A stretch of DNA of 64,000 bases from UMGS1532 sp045542355. GTDB lineage: Bacteria; Bacillota; Clostridia; Oscillospirales; Acutalibacteraceae. Numbering within the stretch: position 1 is the first letter of the stretch; the number at the start of each line of letters is the position of its first letter. The notes below the pieces were generated by a model, which ran no database searches, was not told the DNA's origin, and saw only the letters and a list, made by a program, of their open reading frames with translations. The position numbers were made by a program, and so were the translations under genes. The DNA lies in contig JAZQKX010000011.1 in the NCBI GenBank assembly GCA_045542355.1, positions 62,001 through 126,000 of the forward strand, written 5' to 3'. This document shows positions 1 through 8,409 of this stretch, one piece after another.

Positions 1-869
1 ACCAGCAGATTCATGAGAAGAATTGAATAGGATACACCCTCGGGCAAAGCACCGAATTCGCGGATTACAACGGTGAGCAGACCGCAGCCAATACCAAATA
101 CGATTTTACCCAAGGTATTGTGGGGGCTTGTTACATAGTCGGTTGCCATGAAGATAGCGCCTAACATCACACCACCAGAAAGAATAGCAACGAGAGGGTC
201 TATCCCAAGAATAGCGCTAAATGCTGCCACAGTGCCTATAAAAGCCACAGGAATGGCTGGGGTAATTACTTTCCTTGCGACCAGATAAACACCGCCTAAA
301 ACCAGGGCTAAAGCACAGGTTTCACCGATACAGCCACCATGCTGACCTAAAACTAACTGCAAATAGGTGTATGTGCCATCTGCAGATGCCAAAGGGGTGG
401 CGGTTGTTACTGCATCCACTGGGTTTAGCCACGAGAAGGGTTCTTCCCAAATTGTCATGGCATTTGCAAAGGACATCATAAGAACTATTCTACCAACCAT
501 GGCTGGGTTTGCGAAGTTATGACCTAATCCGCCGAACATCATTTTTACAACTACGATAGCCACCGCGCTACCTAATATCGCCATCCATACAGGAAGGGTT
601 GGCGGAAGATTGAGCGCCAGTAAAAGACCTGTAACAACTGCTGAAAGATTGCCTAGGGAATTGGGCTTTTTAAGAATTTTACAGCAGACGTACTCCGCAA
701 CCAATGCCGAGAGAATAGACGCGGCAATCAAAATGATGGCGCGGGGACCGAAATAAACTATACCAACCAAGGTGGCAGGTAAAAGCGCGAATATAACATC
801 CAACATTATGCCCGAGGTGGTGGTTTTAGCCAACACATGGGGGGAATGCTGTACCATTTTCAATTCCAT
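1..869 (-). CDS. rnfD: Ion-translocating oxidoreductase (Rnf) subunit D, 3' end cut by window edge
   Basis: Membrane subunit of the Rnf complex, which moves electrons between ferredoxin and NAD+ and pumps Na+ or H+ across the cytoplasmic membrane. The visible 289 residues start with a short cytoplasmic segment (MELKMVQHSPH) and continue as repeated hydrophobic helices, as expected for RnfD. The motif TTATPLA near residue 195 matches the place where RnfD carries a covalently linked FMN on threonine. The start is well set by AAAGGAGG ahead of ATG at 869. It lies 14 bases after rnfC, in the usual rnfC-D order. The C-terminus and rnfG, E, A, B would lie before base 1. Confidence 0.93.
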   Translation of the reverse strand, partial: MELKMVQHSPHVLAKTTTSGIMLDVIFALLPATLVGIVYFGPRAIILIAASILSALVAEYVCCKILKKPNSLGNLSAVVTGLLLALNLPPTLPVWMAILGSAVAIVVVKMMFGGLGHNFANPAMVGRIVLMMSFANAMTIWEEPFSWLNPVDAVTTATPLASADGTYTYLQLVLGQHGGCIGETCALALVLGGVYLVARKVITPAIPVAFIGTVAAFSAILGIDPLVAILSGGVMLGAIFMATDYVTSPHNTLGKIVFGIGCGLLTVVIREFGALPEGVSYSILLMNLL

Positions 870-883
870 TTTTACTGCCTCCT

Positions 884-2215
884 TTACTTATTTCTTAATG
901 CTTGTTTTGTTGCGCGCATAACCTGAACTATAGGTCTCTTTGAGGGACAAGTATAGGCACAGCTTCCGCATTCCATACAGTAGTTAGCACCTAAATTTTG
1001 GGCTGTTTCTAAATCGTTGCGGTTTAAGGCGCCTGCAATATGGAACGGAACAAGTCCCATAGGACAGGCATCGGCACATTTGCCACAGCGAATACAATTT
1101 TCAATCGGGGGGAGCTTCGCCTGACTCTCAGTGAAACAGAGAATAGCATTGTTCTGCTTGAGCACTGGCAGGTCAGTATCGGGAACGGAAAAGCCCATCA
1201 TAGGTCCGCCAACGATTATCTTTGAAGCGGTATCCTTAAAGCCACCGCAGAAATCTATAACCTCTCTAATAGAAGTGCCTATGGTTACCATGACATTTTG
1301 AGAGTTAGCAACAGCATCACCGTCTACAGTAAGACGCTTGGTTGTAAGTGGCATACCCGTCTTTAAATATCTGCCGATGGCGGCAACACTGGTGATATTC
1401 ATAACTACACAGCCTATGTCGGCAGGGAGCTTACCTAAGGGCAGTTTTCTGCCTGTTGTTGTATAGATAAGCACCTTTTCAGCACCCTGTGGGTAACGAC
1501 TTTTGAGTTTCATCAGTCGGACTCGATTTTCGGTATCGCGCCCATCGGCGGCAATATCATAGAGTATGCTGATTGCTTCGGGTTTATTGTCTTCAATGGC
1601 GATTATGACCTGCTTAAAGTCCATTATCTCCAGAAGCTTATATACACCCTCCATTATATCTTCGGGGTGCTCTATGCACTCACGATAGTCGGCGGTGATA
1701 TGGGGCTCACACTCAGCGCCATTAATTATGAGGGTATCCAACGGCTTGTCGGGTTGCTTCATCAGTTTTACATGGGTTGGGAACCCAGCGCCTCCCAGAC
1801 CTACAAGGCCCATTTCACGCACAGCGGAAATCAACTGCTTCTCGTCCTCCACTATGGGAACAGCAAGGTTGGGATCAAGAGTTCCCTCGCCGTTGTTTTC
1901 AATCTGTACAGCCTCGCACTTAACACCGTTGGTAAGGGTGGCTGTTGTGATAGCGGTAACCTTGCCCGAAACACCAGAATGGATAGGTGCTGAAACAAAC
2001 TTATCACTATCGCCGATTTTGGTGCCAACATACACGGTATCTCCAACTGCAACGCAAGGGGTACAGGGAGCGCCAATGTGCTGTTGCATTGGCACTGTGA
2101 TAACCGAAGGAGCAGGCATATTGGCGGTCTTGTAGTCTGCCGTATTCTTATTATGGCGTGGTTTAGCCCCGCCACGAATGTTTTTTACAGGAGACATAAT
2201 TTCTCGGTCTTTCAT
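884..2215 (-). CDS. rnfC: Ion-translocating oxidoreductase (Rnf) subunit C
   Basis: Peripheral, NADH/FMN-binding subunit that links Rnf to NAD. The 443-residue product has the family N-terminus with a GGAKP segment, a central region related to the NADH-binding subunit of complex I (GLGGAGFPTHVK near residue 140), and two ferredoxin-type 4Fe-4S motifs, CIRCGKCADACPMG at 374 and CMECGSCAYTCPSK at 413. Length is normal for the compact clostridial form. GGAG precedes ATG at 2215 by 8 bases. It is the first gene of the operon, with a promoter at 2250-2279. Rnf points to ferredoxin-based anaerobic energy metabolism. Confidence 0.95.
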   Translation of the reverse strand: MKDREIMSPVKNIRGGAKPRHNKNTADYKTANMPAPSVITVPMQQHIGAPCTPCVAVGDTVYVGTKIGDSDKFVSAPIHSGVSGKVTAITTATLTNGVKCEAVQIENNGEGTLDPNLAVPIVEDEKQLISAVREMGLVGLGGAGFPTHVKLMKQPDKPLDTLIINGAECEPHITADYRECIEHPEDIMEGVYKLLEIMDFKQVIIAIEDNKPEAISILYDIAADGRDTENRVRLMKLKSRYPQGAEKVLIYTTTGRKLPLGKLPADIGCVVMNITSVAAIGRYLKTGMPLTTKRLTVDGDAVANSQNVMVTIGTSIREVIDFCGGFKDTASKIIVGGPMMGFSVPDTDLPVLKQNNAILCFTESQAKLPPIENCIRCGKCADACPMGLVPFHIAGALNRNDLETAQNLGANYCMECGSCAYTCPSKRPIVQVMRATKQALRNK

Positions 2216-2249
2216 AAAAAAACTCCAAATCTAAAATTTATACGTCTAC

Positions 2250-2279
2250 AGTATATCATAAAATGATTATTCATTTCAA
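2250..2279 (-). promoter_or_regulatory. Sigma-A-type promoter of the rnf operon
   Basis: TTGAAA (2274-2279) and TATACT (2250-2255) are spaced 18 bases apart, with an extended TG just before the -10. The predicted start gives a leader of about 30 bases to rnfC. Confidence 0.6.
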
Positions 2280-2335
2280 CAAAATAACCGTATTTTCGAA
2301 TGTATAAATTTTAACAAAGGGAAGAAAAAGGTAAA

Positions 2336-2362
2336 ATCCATTTATTTGTCAAATAAATGGAT
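2336..2362. repeat. Perfect 12-bp inverted repeat with 3-base loop
   Basis: The arms ATCCATTTATTT and AAATAAATGGAT flank GTC. It is AT-rich and has no T-run after it, so it does not look like a terminator. It sits between the sigE terminator and the rnf promoter, about 60 bases upstream of the -35. It could be an operator or only a cruciform-prone sequence. Confidence 0.6.
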
Positions 2363-2393
2363 AAGCAAATGAAAAATAATTCAAAAATCAGCA

Positions 2394-2427
2394 AAGGCTC
2401 GGAGGTTTCTTAACCTAACCGAGCCTT
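2394..2427 (-). terminator. Intrinsic terminator after sigE
   Basis: A 9-bp stem (AAGGCTCGG/CCGAGCCTT) begins 5 bases after the sigE stop. On the minus strand it is followed by a T-rich stretch. Confidence 0.8.
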
Positions 2428-2432
2428 GTGAT

Positions 2433-3137
2433 TTATATTCGTAACAAAAATTCCTGCTTGAGATTGCCTATTATTCGCTTTTCCAATCGGGATATGTAGG
2501 ATTGAGATATGCCCAGCATGTCTGCAACCTGACTCTGGGTATGCTCCTCCTGTCCGTTAAGTCCAAACCTGAGTTCCATTATCCGTTTCTCCCGCGATGA
2601 CAAAGAGTTTACGAGAGAAATCAAAAGTTTATTCTCGGCCTCCTGTTCCACTCCCCTGCCGATTTCGTCGGCTTCACTTCCCAAAATATCCGAAAGCAAC
2701 AGTTCGTTTCCGTCCCAATCTACATTAAGCGGTTCGTCGATAGATATTTCACTCCTTAAGGATGAAGACTTCCTGAGATACATCAATATTTCATTTTCTA
2801 TACATCTTGAAGCATAGGTGGCGAGTTTTATGTTTTTTTCAGGTCTGAATGTATTCACAGCCTTTATAAGCCCTATTGTGCCTATAGAGATTAAATCCTC
2901 AACCCCCGCACCTGCGGCATCGAATTTCTTTGCAATATAGACCACCAGCCTGAGATTATGTACAATCAGTTTTTGCCTTACCTCATCTCCATCGGAATCA
3001 AGACGGCTGAGCAGTTCGCCTTCCTCTTGTGAGCTATAGGGGGGCGGTAGGGTTTCGGGACCATGAATATAGTGGCATCCTATCCCCCTTAAAAGCCAAC
3101 TTTTAAACTTATACCATAGTCTCATGAATATACCCAT
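2433..3137 (-). CDS. sigE: RNA polymerase sporulation sigma factor sigma-E (pro-form)
   Basis: Mother-cell sigma factor of early sporulation. The protein has the SigE signature: a short hydrophobic/basic pro-region (RLWYKFKSWLL), then ETLPPP, region 2 with NLRLVVYIAKKF, ATYASRCIENEILMYLR, the SigE-specific NVDWDGNELLLSD, and a region 4 helix-turn-helix SQVADMLGISQSYISRLEKR. The pro-region is about 25 residues and should be removed by SpoIIGA, encoded 24 bases upstream. I place the start at ATG 3137; an in-frame TTG at 3146 and ATG at 3125 are alternatives. A following sigG gene, common in Bacilli and many Clostridia, is absent here, because a terminator follows. Confidence 0.95.
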   Translation of the reverse strand: MGIFMRLWYKFKSWLLRGIGCHYIHGPETLPPPYSSQEEGELLSRLDSDGDEVRQKLIVHNLRLVVYIAKKFDAAGAGVEDLISIGTIGLIKAVNTFRPEKNIKLATYASRCIENEILMYLRKSSSLRSEISIDEPLNVDWDGNELLLSDILGSEADEIGRGVEQEAENKLLISLVNSLSSREKRIMELRFGLNGQEEHTQSQVADMLGISQSYISRLEKRIIGNLKQEFLLRI

Positions 3138-3161
3138 ATTTATCAAAACCTTTCTTAAAAC

Positions 3162-3950
3162 TTACAAAGCATCGGTGCCGATTATTGCGCCGAATTCACC
3201 CAATGGAGAGGGGCTCACTGCAAGATATACATCCAAGCTTTCGGGGTTCCCTTTATCCAACAGATACACCGCTTTAGGCGGAATTCCAGAAATCACTCCG
3301 CTTCCCGACACGGTATTATAGGGTATTACCCTTGTCTTTTGCGCAGTACCCTCTAGCATGAATTTATACTTGGGATCAAGAAGTATCACAGGCTTTTCTG
3401 AAAAGGGCTCTCTCAATTTATTACCTGAATCTACAAGGGCGGTTAGCTCGGCGCAGGACCTGTCGGTTTCAACTTTAAGTCTACAGATTGCGGCGGTTTT
3501 TCTGCCGACAAATCGGCTTATAAGGGTTATCAAACAATAGGTGAATATTGCCGAAACAACCAGCACCACAGAGGACAGATTATAGTATACTATTCCGTTA
3601 TGTACGAGAAGTCCCACAGGTTTTATAAAAAACCACACCGCAAACATTGAGCCTGAAAAAACAAATGAGATAATAAGAAAACAGGAGAGTCTTCGAAGAA
3701 GTAAGGGAAATCCACCAAACCCGAAGCTGGTGAGCACCACTAACAGTGCGGTGACTGTTCTTATCAGCATAGATTGTAAAATACCGCCATCGGGTAAAAG
3801 AATAAATAAGGCGCACAAACCACCCACTACCCCTCCTACCAACTGTCTTTTAAAGCTACAGGCTGTTTTCAGTAATTTAGCCGTTAGTCCTATTATGAGA
3901 TAATCTATTATCAAATTAATGCATATAAGAACATCGGCATAAACCGTCAT
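3162..3950 (-). CDS. spoIIGA: Sigma-E processing peptidase SpoIIGA
   Basis: Membrane-bound aspartic protease that cleaves pro-sigma-E after signalling from the forespore. The 262-residue protein has about five N-terminal membrane helices (residues 1-145) and a cytoplasmic protease half with the active-site motif LVDSGNKL, Asp174. Its place directly before sigE supports the call strongly. AAAGGGGA precedes ATG at 3950. A Spo0A-box-like site lies about 80 bases upstream. Confidence 0.93.
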   Translation of the reverse strand: MTVYADVLICINLIIDYLIIGLTAKLLKTACSFKRQLVGGVVGGLCALFILLPDGGILQSMLIRTVTALLVVLTSFGFGGFPLLLRRLSCFLIISFVFSGSMFAVWFFIKPVGLLVHNGIVYYNLSSVVLVVSAIFTYCLITLISRFVGRKTAAICRLKVETDRSCAELTALVDSGNKLREPFSEKPVILLDPKYKFMLEGTAQKTRVIPYNTVSGSGVISGIPPKAVYLLDKGNPESLDVYLAVSPSPLGEFGAIIGTDAL

Positions 3951-4027
3951 GGCACAGTCCCCTTTAATTCTTTTATTTTATTCTACCACCCCTCAAGTGC
4001 GAATATAAGGGAAAAGGATAGGCGGTT

Positions 4028-4036
4028 TTTGTCGGA
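4028..4036 (+). promoter_or_regulatory. Possible Spo0A box upstream of spoIIGA-sigE
   Basis: TTTGTCGGA differs from the Spo0A consensus TTTGTCGAA in one base and lies 78 bases before the spoIIGA start. In Bacillus the spoIIG promoter is activated by Spo0A. A second clear box and a confident -35/-10 pair were not seen, so this is tentative. Confidence 0.4.
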
Positions 4037-4040
4037 TACA

Positions 4041-4123
4041 ATAAAAAAAGAACTGTCACGCTTCATTGGGCGTTGGGTAGCATTTGCTCCAACATAATGC
4101 CAATGTTACTATGTGACAGTTCT
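4041..4123 (-). terminator. Large multi-stem terminator after the penicillin-binding protein gene
   Basis: An 11-bp outer stem (4049-4059 with 4113-4123, AGAACTGTCAC/GTGACAGTTCT) encloses further pairing (CATTGG/CCAATG and GTTGG/CCAAC). On the minus strand a run of seven T follows at 4043-4049. It starts 13 bases after the pbp stop. It is larger and more ordered than an ordinary terminator. Confidence 0.75.
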
Positions 4124-4136
4124 GAATTTAATTTTA

Positions 4137-6662
4137 TTATTCGGTGCTTTCCTCGTTCTCCTCTTTTGATGAGGTTTCCTCGGTATCTTCCTTTTTAGAA
4201 GATGTTGATTCGGTGGATGAAGCATCCTCTGTAGACTCATCAGCCTTGGAAGATTCGGATTTATCTTCCTTATCCTCTTTATCTTCTTTGTCTTTATCTT
4301 TTTTGGATTTTTTACAACTACAGGACTCAGGGATATTCTCGGACCTGTACCAACCCTTAGCGGTCTTCTTACAGCCTGAGGTGGCTATAAGACCGGTTTT
4401 AGTGCAGTATTTCAGCTTTTCGGCGTACTCACTGTCCTCAAATTCCTTTTCGGGTAAATCCTTATGAATTTCTTCCATAACATCATGCCAGATATTGAGA
4501 GCCGATGCACTGACACCAGAACCGCTCATACCGTCAGGAGAATATTTTGCCGGTTCATCGAAGCCGTACCAACAAGCGGCTACATAGTGGGGTGTGCCAC
4601 CTGCAAACCAAAGGTCCTGAGAGTCGGTGGTGGTACCTGTTTTTGCATATACATCGAAGCCTTTAATCTGTGCGCCGTTACCAGTTCCCTTTTTAACAAC
4701 CTGTCGCAACAGATGATTCATAACAGTTGCGGTGTCTTCGCTGATTGCAGAGGTGGGCTTATCCTTGGTGGCATCATGAACAACATTGTCAAACTGGTCG
4801 TATATTATGGTATAGGTGGTGGGCTCATAATAGTATCCTAAATTGCCGAATACTGCATAAGCCGCCGCCAATTCCATACTTGTGGCTCCTCGGGCACAAC
4901 CGCCGAGACAAAGGGACGAAAAGTTTTTATCGTCGTTTGAGAAGTGCTTAAAGCCCAGCTTACTGGTTAAGAAATCGTAGCTGATTTCTATGCCGTTATT
5001 GGCCTTTGAATAGTTATCCGCTTCATTTCCGATAAGGTTTCTGAGAATATAAACAGGTGTACAGTTTACAGAATGATAAATTGCATATTCAACAGTACAT
5101 TTGCCAGTATAAGAAAAATCGTAGTTATTTGGCCATCTGCCACCTTCAATTGCGGGGTCAGACCAGGACATCTGGTAGTCGGCTACCATTGAAGAATAGG
5201 TGATTTCGTTATATTCCATCGCCAAGGAATAAACACCCAAGGGCTTCATACAGGAACCTATCTGCCGAGGAAGAGTTGCACGGTTTATAGTACGAGCGCC
5301 CTGCTTTTCTCCCTTACCACCCACGATTCCTACGATATGTCCTTCATAATCCATTACGGTCATGCTGGACTGAGGGGTGGTTTTTCCATCTACAGAGCTT
5401 ACTGGATAGTCAAAATAAGACTCATCTTTATATACCTTATCAAGAGCTTTCTGAACATCTAAATCAATGGTGGAATAGATTTTATAACCGCCGTTATAAA
5501 CCTCCTCAGCCGCAACGTCAGTGTCGTAGCCCTTTTCCTTTACCAACATATCAATAACGTCTTCAATCAAGGTGTCGGTAAAGTAAGAATTGCTATTGTC
5601 CTCAATGTTTAGGGCGGTTTCGTCTGCCACTACCTTGAGCTTGGTATCCAAAGCCTTTTCATATTCGGAGTCAGTTATATACTTCTGATCGTACATTTCC
5701 TTGAGAATAAGGTTGCGACGCTCAAGATGGTTTTCCTCATTCTCCTCCAGGTCGGGACGATAGGCTTCGGGGATGTTGGTTATGGTGGCCAGAGAGGCAC
5801 ATTCAGCGATGGTAAGGTCGTTAACCGATTTGCCGAAATAATAGTTAGATGCTACCTCAACACCGTAGATGCCTGTGCCCATAGGTATTGTATTGAGATA
5901 CCATTCAAGAATGGAATCCTTAGAATAGTTATCCTCAAGATAGCGGGCACGCATGATTTCGCGCACCTTACGCATGGCGCTGACATCGTTGTCCATGGTG
6001 ATGTTCTTAACCAACTGCTGGGTTATTGTGGAACCACCCTGTCTGCCACCGTAAATATTCACAAAGGAGTTGATAAATGCTGAAACGGTACGCTTCCAGT
6101 CAACACCTGCATGAGTTCTAAAACGCTTATCTTCAATAGCGATAAAGGCATTTTCCAACATATCAGGAATATCCTCGCCCGAAACCCAGATACGGTTATA
6201 CTTACCATGGAGTCGGTCGTATTCCACATATTCGCCATCGGAGTTTTTAGCATAGATAGTTGTGGTGAAATCCAGGGTGCTGTTAAGGTCGTATTCTTCC
6301 ATGTCGAAGGAGCCCTTTGCTTCCTCAGCCGAAAGCCAGGCAACAACACCGCCCACACCTATACCGCAGACTATAACACCAATTAGAATCAAAGAAAGTA
6401 TAATCCTCACAGAGGCTCTAAGTACAGTTCTATATTTAGGCTCATTTTCCTCCGATTCGTTTGAGGGCTTTCCAAACTTTTTAAGGAAATCAATTCTTGA
6501 CTTAGGTGGATTTGGCTCATTCAGAAAGCTACTGAGACTTACTCCCTCTTGCTGGGATTCACCTGTGTAAAGATTAACATCGTCCATCGGCTTACCGCTG
6601 GCAGAGGAAATGTCCTCGAACTCAAATCCGTCGTTCTTTTTATTCAGATTATCATTATCCAT
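4137..6662 (-). CDS. Class A penicillin-binding protein (transglycosylase/transpeptidase)
   Basis: Bifunctional peptidoglycan synthase. The order is: acidic cytoplasmic tail (1-80), one membrane helix (about 84-110), GT51 transglycosylase domain with EDKRFRTHAG (177-186) and GGSTITQQ (209-216), then a transpeptidase domain with SCMK (Ser470), SVN (531-533) and KTG (674-676). All catalytic motifs are present. The last 70 residues are a low-complexity Lys/Glu/Ser tail, common in clostridial PBP1a. Length of 841 is normal. GGAGGTG precedes ATG at 6662. The gene stands alone, with its own promoter and terminator. Confidence 0.95.
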   Translation of the reverse strand: MDNDNLNKKNDGFEFEDISSASGKPMDDVNLYTGESQQEGVSLSSFLNEPNPPKSRIDFLKKFGKPSNESEENEPKYRTVLRASVRIILSLILIGVIVCGIGVGGVVAWLSAEEAKGSFDMEEYDLNSTLDFTTTIYAKNSDGEYVEYDRLHGKYNRIWVSGEDIPDMLENAFIAIEDKRFRTHAGVDWKRTVSAFINSFVNIYGGRQGGSTITQQLVKNITMDNDVSAMRKVREIMRARYLEDNYSKDSILEWYLNTIPMGTGIYGVEVASNYYFGKSVNDLTIAECASLATITNIPEAYRPDLEENEENHLERRNLILKEMYDQKYITDSEYEKALDTKLKVVADETALNIEDNSNSYFTDTLIEDVIDMLVKEKGYDTDVAAEEVYNGGYKIYSTIDLDVQKALDKVYKDESYFDYPVSSVDGKTTPQSSMTVMDYEGHIVGIVGGKGEKQGARTINRATLPRQIGSCMKPLGVYSLAMEYNEITYSSMVADYQMSWSDPAIEGGRWPNNYDFSYTGKCTVEYAIYHSVNCTPVYILRNLIGNEADNYSKANNGIEISYDFLTSKLGFKHFSNDDKNFSSLCLGGCARGATSMELAAAYAVFGNLGYYYEPTTYTIIYDQFDNVVHDATKDKPTSAISEDTATVMNHLLRQVVKKGTGNGAQIKGFDVYAKTGTTTDSQDLWFAGGTPHYVAACWYGFDEPAKYSPDGMSGSGVSASALNIWHDVMEEIHKDLPEKEFEDSEYAEKLKYCTKTGLIATSGCKKTAKGWYRSENIPESCSCKKSKKDKDKEDKEDKEDKSESSKADESTEDASSTESTSSKKEDTEETSSKEENEESTE

Positions 6663-6711
6663 TTAAACACCTCCGCGTGTCTTTTGGAAATATTTACAAC
6701 CATACATACTA

Positions 6712-6740
6712 AGTATACCACAATTACAGCTAAATGTAAC
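6712..6740 (-). promoter_or_regulatory. Probable promoter of the penicillin-binding protein gene
   Basis: GTTACA (6735-6740) and TATACT (6712-6717) are 17 bases apart. The leader to the ATG at 6662 is about 45 bases and includes the strong GGAGG site. Confidence 0.5.
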
Positions 6741-6759
6741 CCGTAATTCATGAATTTTT

Positions 6760-6787
6760 TTGAAATTCTAAAACTTCGGTATAGATT
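6760..6787 (+). promoter_or_regulatory. Possible promoter of the BofC-like gene
   Basis: TTGAAA (6760-6765) and TAGATT (6782-6787) are 16 bases apart. Transcription from here would begin near 6794, downstream of the ATG at 6788, which favours the later TTG start. Confidence 0.35.
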
Positions 6788-6841
6788 ATGTCATATTTGG
6801 GCATTTTAAAACCGAAGATAATAAGAAAAGTAGTGATTAAT

Positions 6842-7168
6842 TTGAGAAAATTATTTATTATATCTGCCGCCGCTGTTACCCTTGCTGCTGTATTGATGTC
6901 GGCCGCCATATCCAACGATACGAACGAAACGGCAGAAAGCACCTCACAGTCTGCGAGATACACCGAGAGCAGAGAGGCGCTTTATGTTATGAAAACCTAT
7001 GAGGGTAAAATAGGAGTTTTCACTCCCGACGATGATGAGCCTCTGTACACATTAGAGGACGTGCATCTAAAAAGCCTGCCGCAATACGACCAGAGTATGC
7101 TAAAGACAGGGATTAAAATCTACAGCGAAAAGGAGCTACAGTCCCTGATTGAAGATTACGACAGCTGA
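6842..7168 (+). CDS. BofC C-terminal-domain-like small exported or membrane-anchored protein
   Basis: A protein of about 108 residues with an N-terminal signal/anchor segment (KLFIISAAAVTLAAVLM) and then a compact domain: YVMKTYEGKIGVF, a variable turn, and SLPQYDQSMLKTGIKIYSEKELQSLI. This resembles the C-terminal domain of BofC, which in Bacillus restrains the SpoIVB protease in the sigma-K checkpoint; the likeness is from memory of the family and not certain. I prefer TTG at 6842 because it gives a clean signal segment; ATG at 6788 is in frame but lacks a ribosome site. Its 3' end overlaps the opposing S41 protease gene by 13 bases. Confidence 0.55.
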   Translation: MRKLFIISAAAVTLAAVLMSAAISNDTNETAESTSQSARYTESREALYVMKTYEGKIGVFTPDDDEPLYTLEDVHLKSLPQYDQSMLKTGIKIYSEKELQSLIEDYDS

Positions 7169-8334
7169 CCCATATATTCAATGGCGGACTGCAAAACCTT
7201 ATCGTCTGCCTCGCACAAGAAATAATAGTCATGGGAGCTTGAAAGTCCTGCATCTACCTGTATATCGGGAGTGATGCCGATTCCGTTATAGCTCTCTCCG
7301 TTTTCGGGCACAAACTCGCCTATAGTGAATTTAACCTTACTACCGTCGCTAAGGTTGTAGCTCCGCTGAATCAAGGATTTCCCATAGGTCTTGCTTCCCA
7401 TTATCACAGCCTTCCCTTGCTGACGCATAACGCTGACAAAGATTTCAGATGAACTGGCTGTGTTACCGTCGGTTAATATGATACACGGCAGGTCTAAGCT
7501 ATCCTTATCAGATTTGTTTCTCACCTTCACCTTGCCGTCTTTATATTTCACATGCACTGTATTACACTCTGGAAGCAGATAATCCAGCATTTTTGCGGCT
7601 GTTTCCACAGTACCGCCTGTATTGTGTCGCAGGTCAAGAATGAGCCCTGTAACATTTTCCTTTATTAAAGAATCTACCTCTGCCTTGAATTGGGGGTAGG
7701 TTTTTTTATTGAAACCGATTATCTGCACCACTCCAAACGAAGTGGCGTTTGCAACATAAGAGTAAACGCTTTGCATATCGGTATCGGCACATTTAACTGT
7801 GGCTTTATACTCCTTATCTCCACGTCGGAGAGTGAGCTTGATTTTCTTGCCTACAGAGCCCTGAATACTTTCCACAGCTTTTTTGAAGCCGATTTTGGAA
7901 ACCTTTCTATCGCCAACCGCAACAATATAATCCCCCGATTTGATTCCAGCCTCAGCGGCGGGGCTATCTCTATACACCTTATATACATAGATTTCTCTCT
8001 CTTTGCTTTCCACTGCGATTATGCCTATTCCGTGGGTATCGCCATTGAGAGCGTCGGTCTGCTGAGCGGAGGTGTCGAGATTATAATACGCCGCGTATTT
8101 ATCTCCCAAACCATCTACATATCCCGAAATCATCCCGTCTGTGACGGCATCGGAGTCCACATCGAAATAATAGTCCTGTTCCACTAAACGGTTGATTTCA
8201 GAGATCTTTTTAGCCGTGGCTAAATCCACTGCCGAAAACTGGCCTTTGAAAAGCGATATGCTTATAACCGAAACCGAGACAGTAAAGATAAGAAACAGAG
8301 CTACAAAGCCTCTGAAAGGCAGATTAATTTTCAA
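7156..8334 (-). CDS. S41-family C-terminal processing protease (CtpA/CtpB type)
   Basis: Serine protease with an N-terminal membrane anchor, a PDZ domain (GIGIIAVESKE to GDYIVAVGD, about residues 100-150) and an S41 catalytic core. In numbering from the TTG start the Ser-Lys dyad is Ser294 (TASSSE) and Lys319 (YGKS), with Gln323 after it. I chose TTG at 8334 because GAGGG lies 8 bases ahead; ATG at 8349 has no ribosome site and would sit on the SD. It is the last gene of the ftsEX group, as ctpB is next to ftsEX in Bacillus, where CtpB helps activate pro-sigma-K processing. A role in sporulation here is inference. A terminator precedes it. Confidence 0.88.
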   Translation of the reverse strand: MKINLPFRGFVALFLIFTVSVSVISISLFKGQFSAVDLATAKKISEINRLVEQDYYFDVDSDAVTDGMISGYVDGLGDKYAAYYNLDTSAQQTDALNGDTHGIGIIAVESKEREIYVYKVYRDSPAAEAGIKSGDYIVAVGDRKVSKIGFKKAVESIQGSVGKKIKLTLRRGDKEYKATVKCADTDMQSVYSYVANATSFGVVQIIGFNKKTYPQFKAEVDSLIKENVTGLILDLRHNTGGTVETAAKMLDYLLPECNTVHVKYKDGKVKVRNKSDKDSLDLPCIILTDGNTASSSEIFVSVMRQQGKAVIMGSKTYGKSLIQRSYNLSDGSKVKFTIGEFVPENGESYNGIGITPDIQVDAGLSSSHDYYFLCEADDKVLQSAIEYMGQLS

Positions 8335-8352
8335 TCTATATTCCCTCATTTC

Positions 8353-8399
8353 AAACAAAAAGACTGCAGATAGAGTGATAGCACCCAGCCGCAGTCCTT
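8353..8399 (-). terminator. Intrinsic terminator between the M23 peptidase and S41 protease genes
   Basis: AAGGACTGC (8391-8399) pairs with GCAGTCTTT (8359-8367), with an inner GGGTG/CACTC stem, then TTTTTG. It lies between two genes of one apparent operon, so the protease gene would be expressed by readthrough. Confidence 0.75.
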
Positions 8400-8409
8400 G
8401 TTTATTCAA

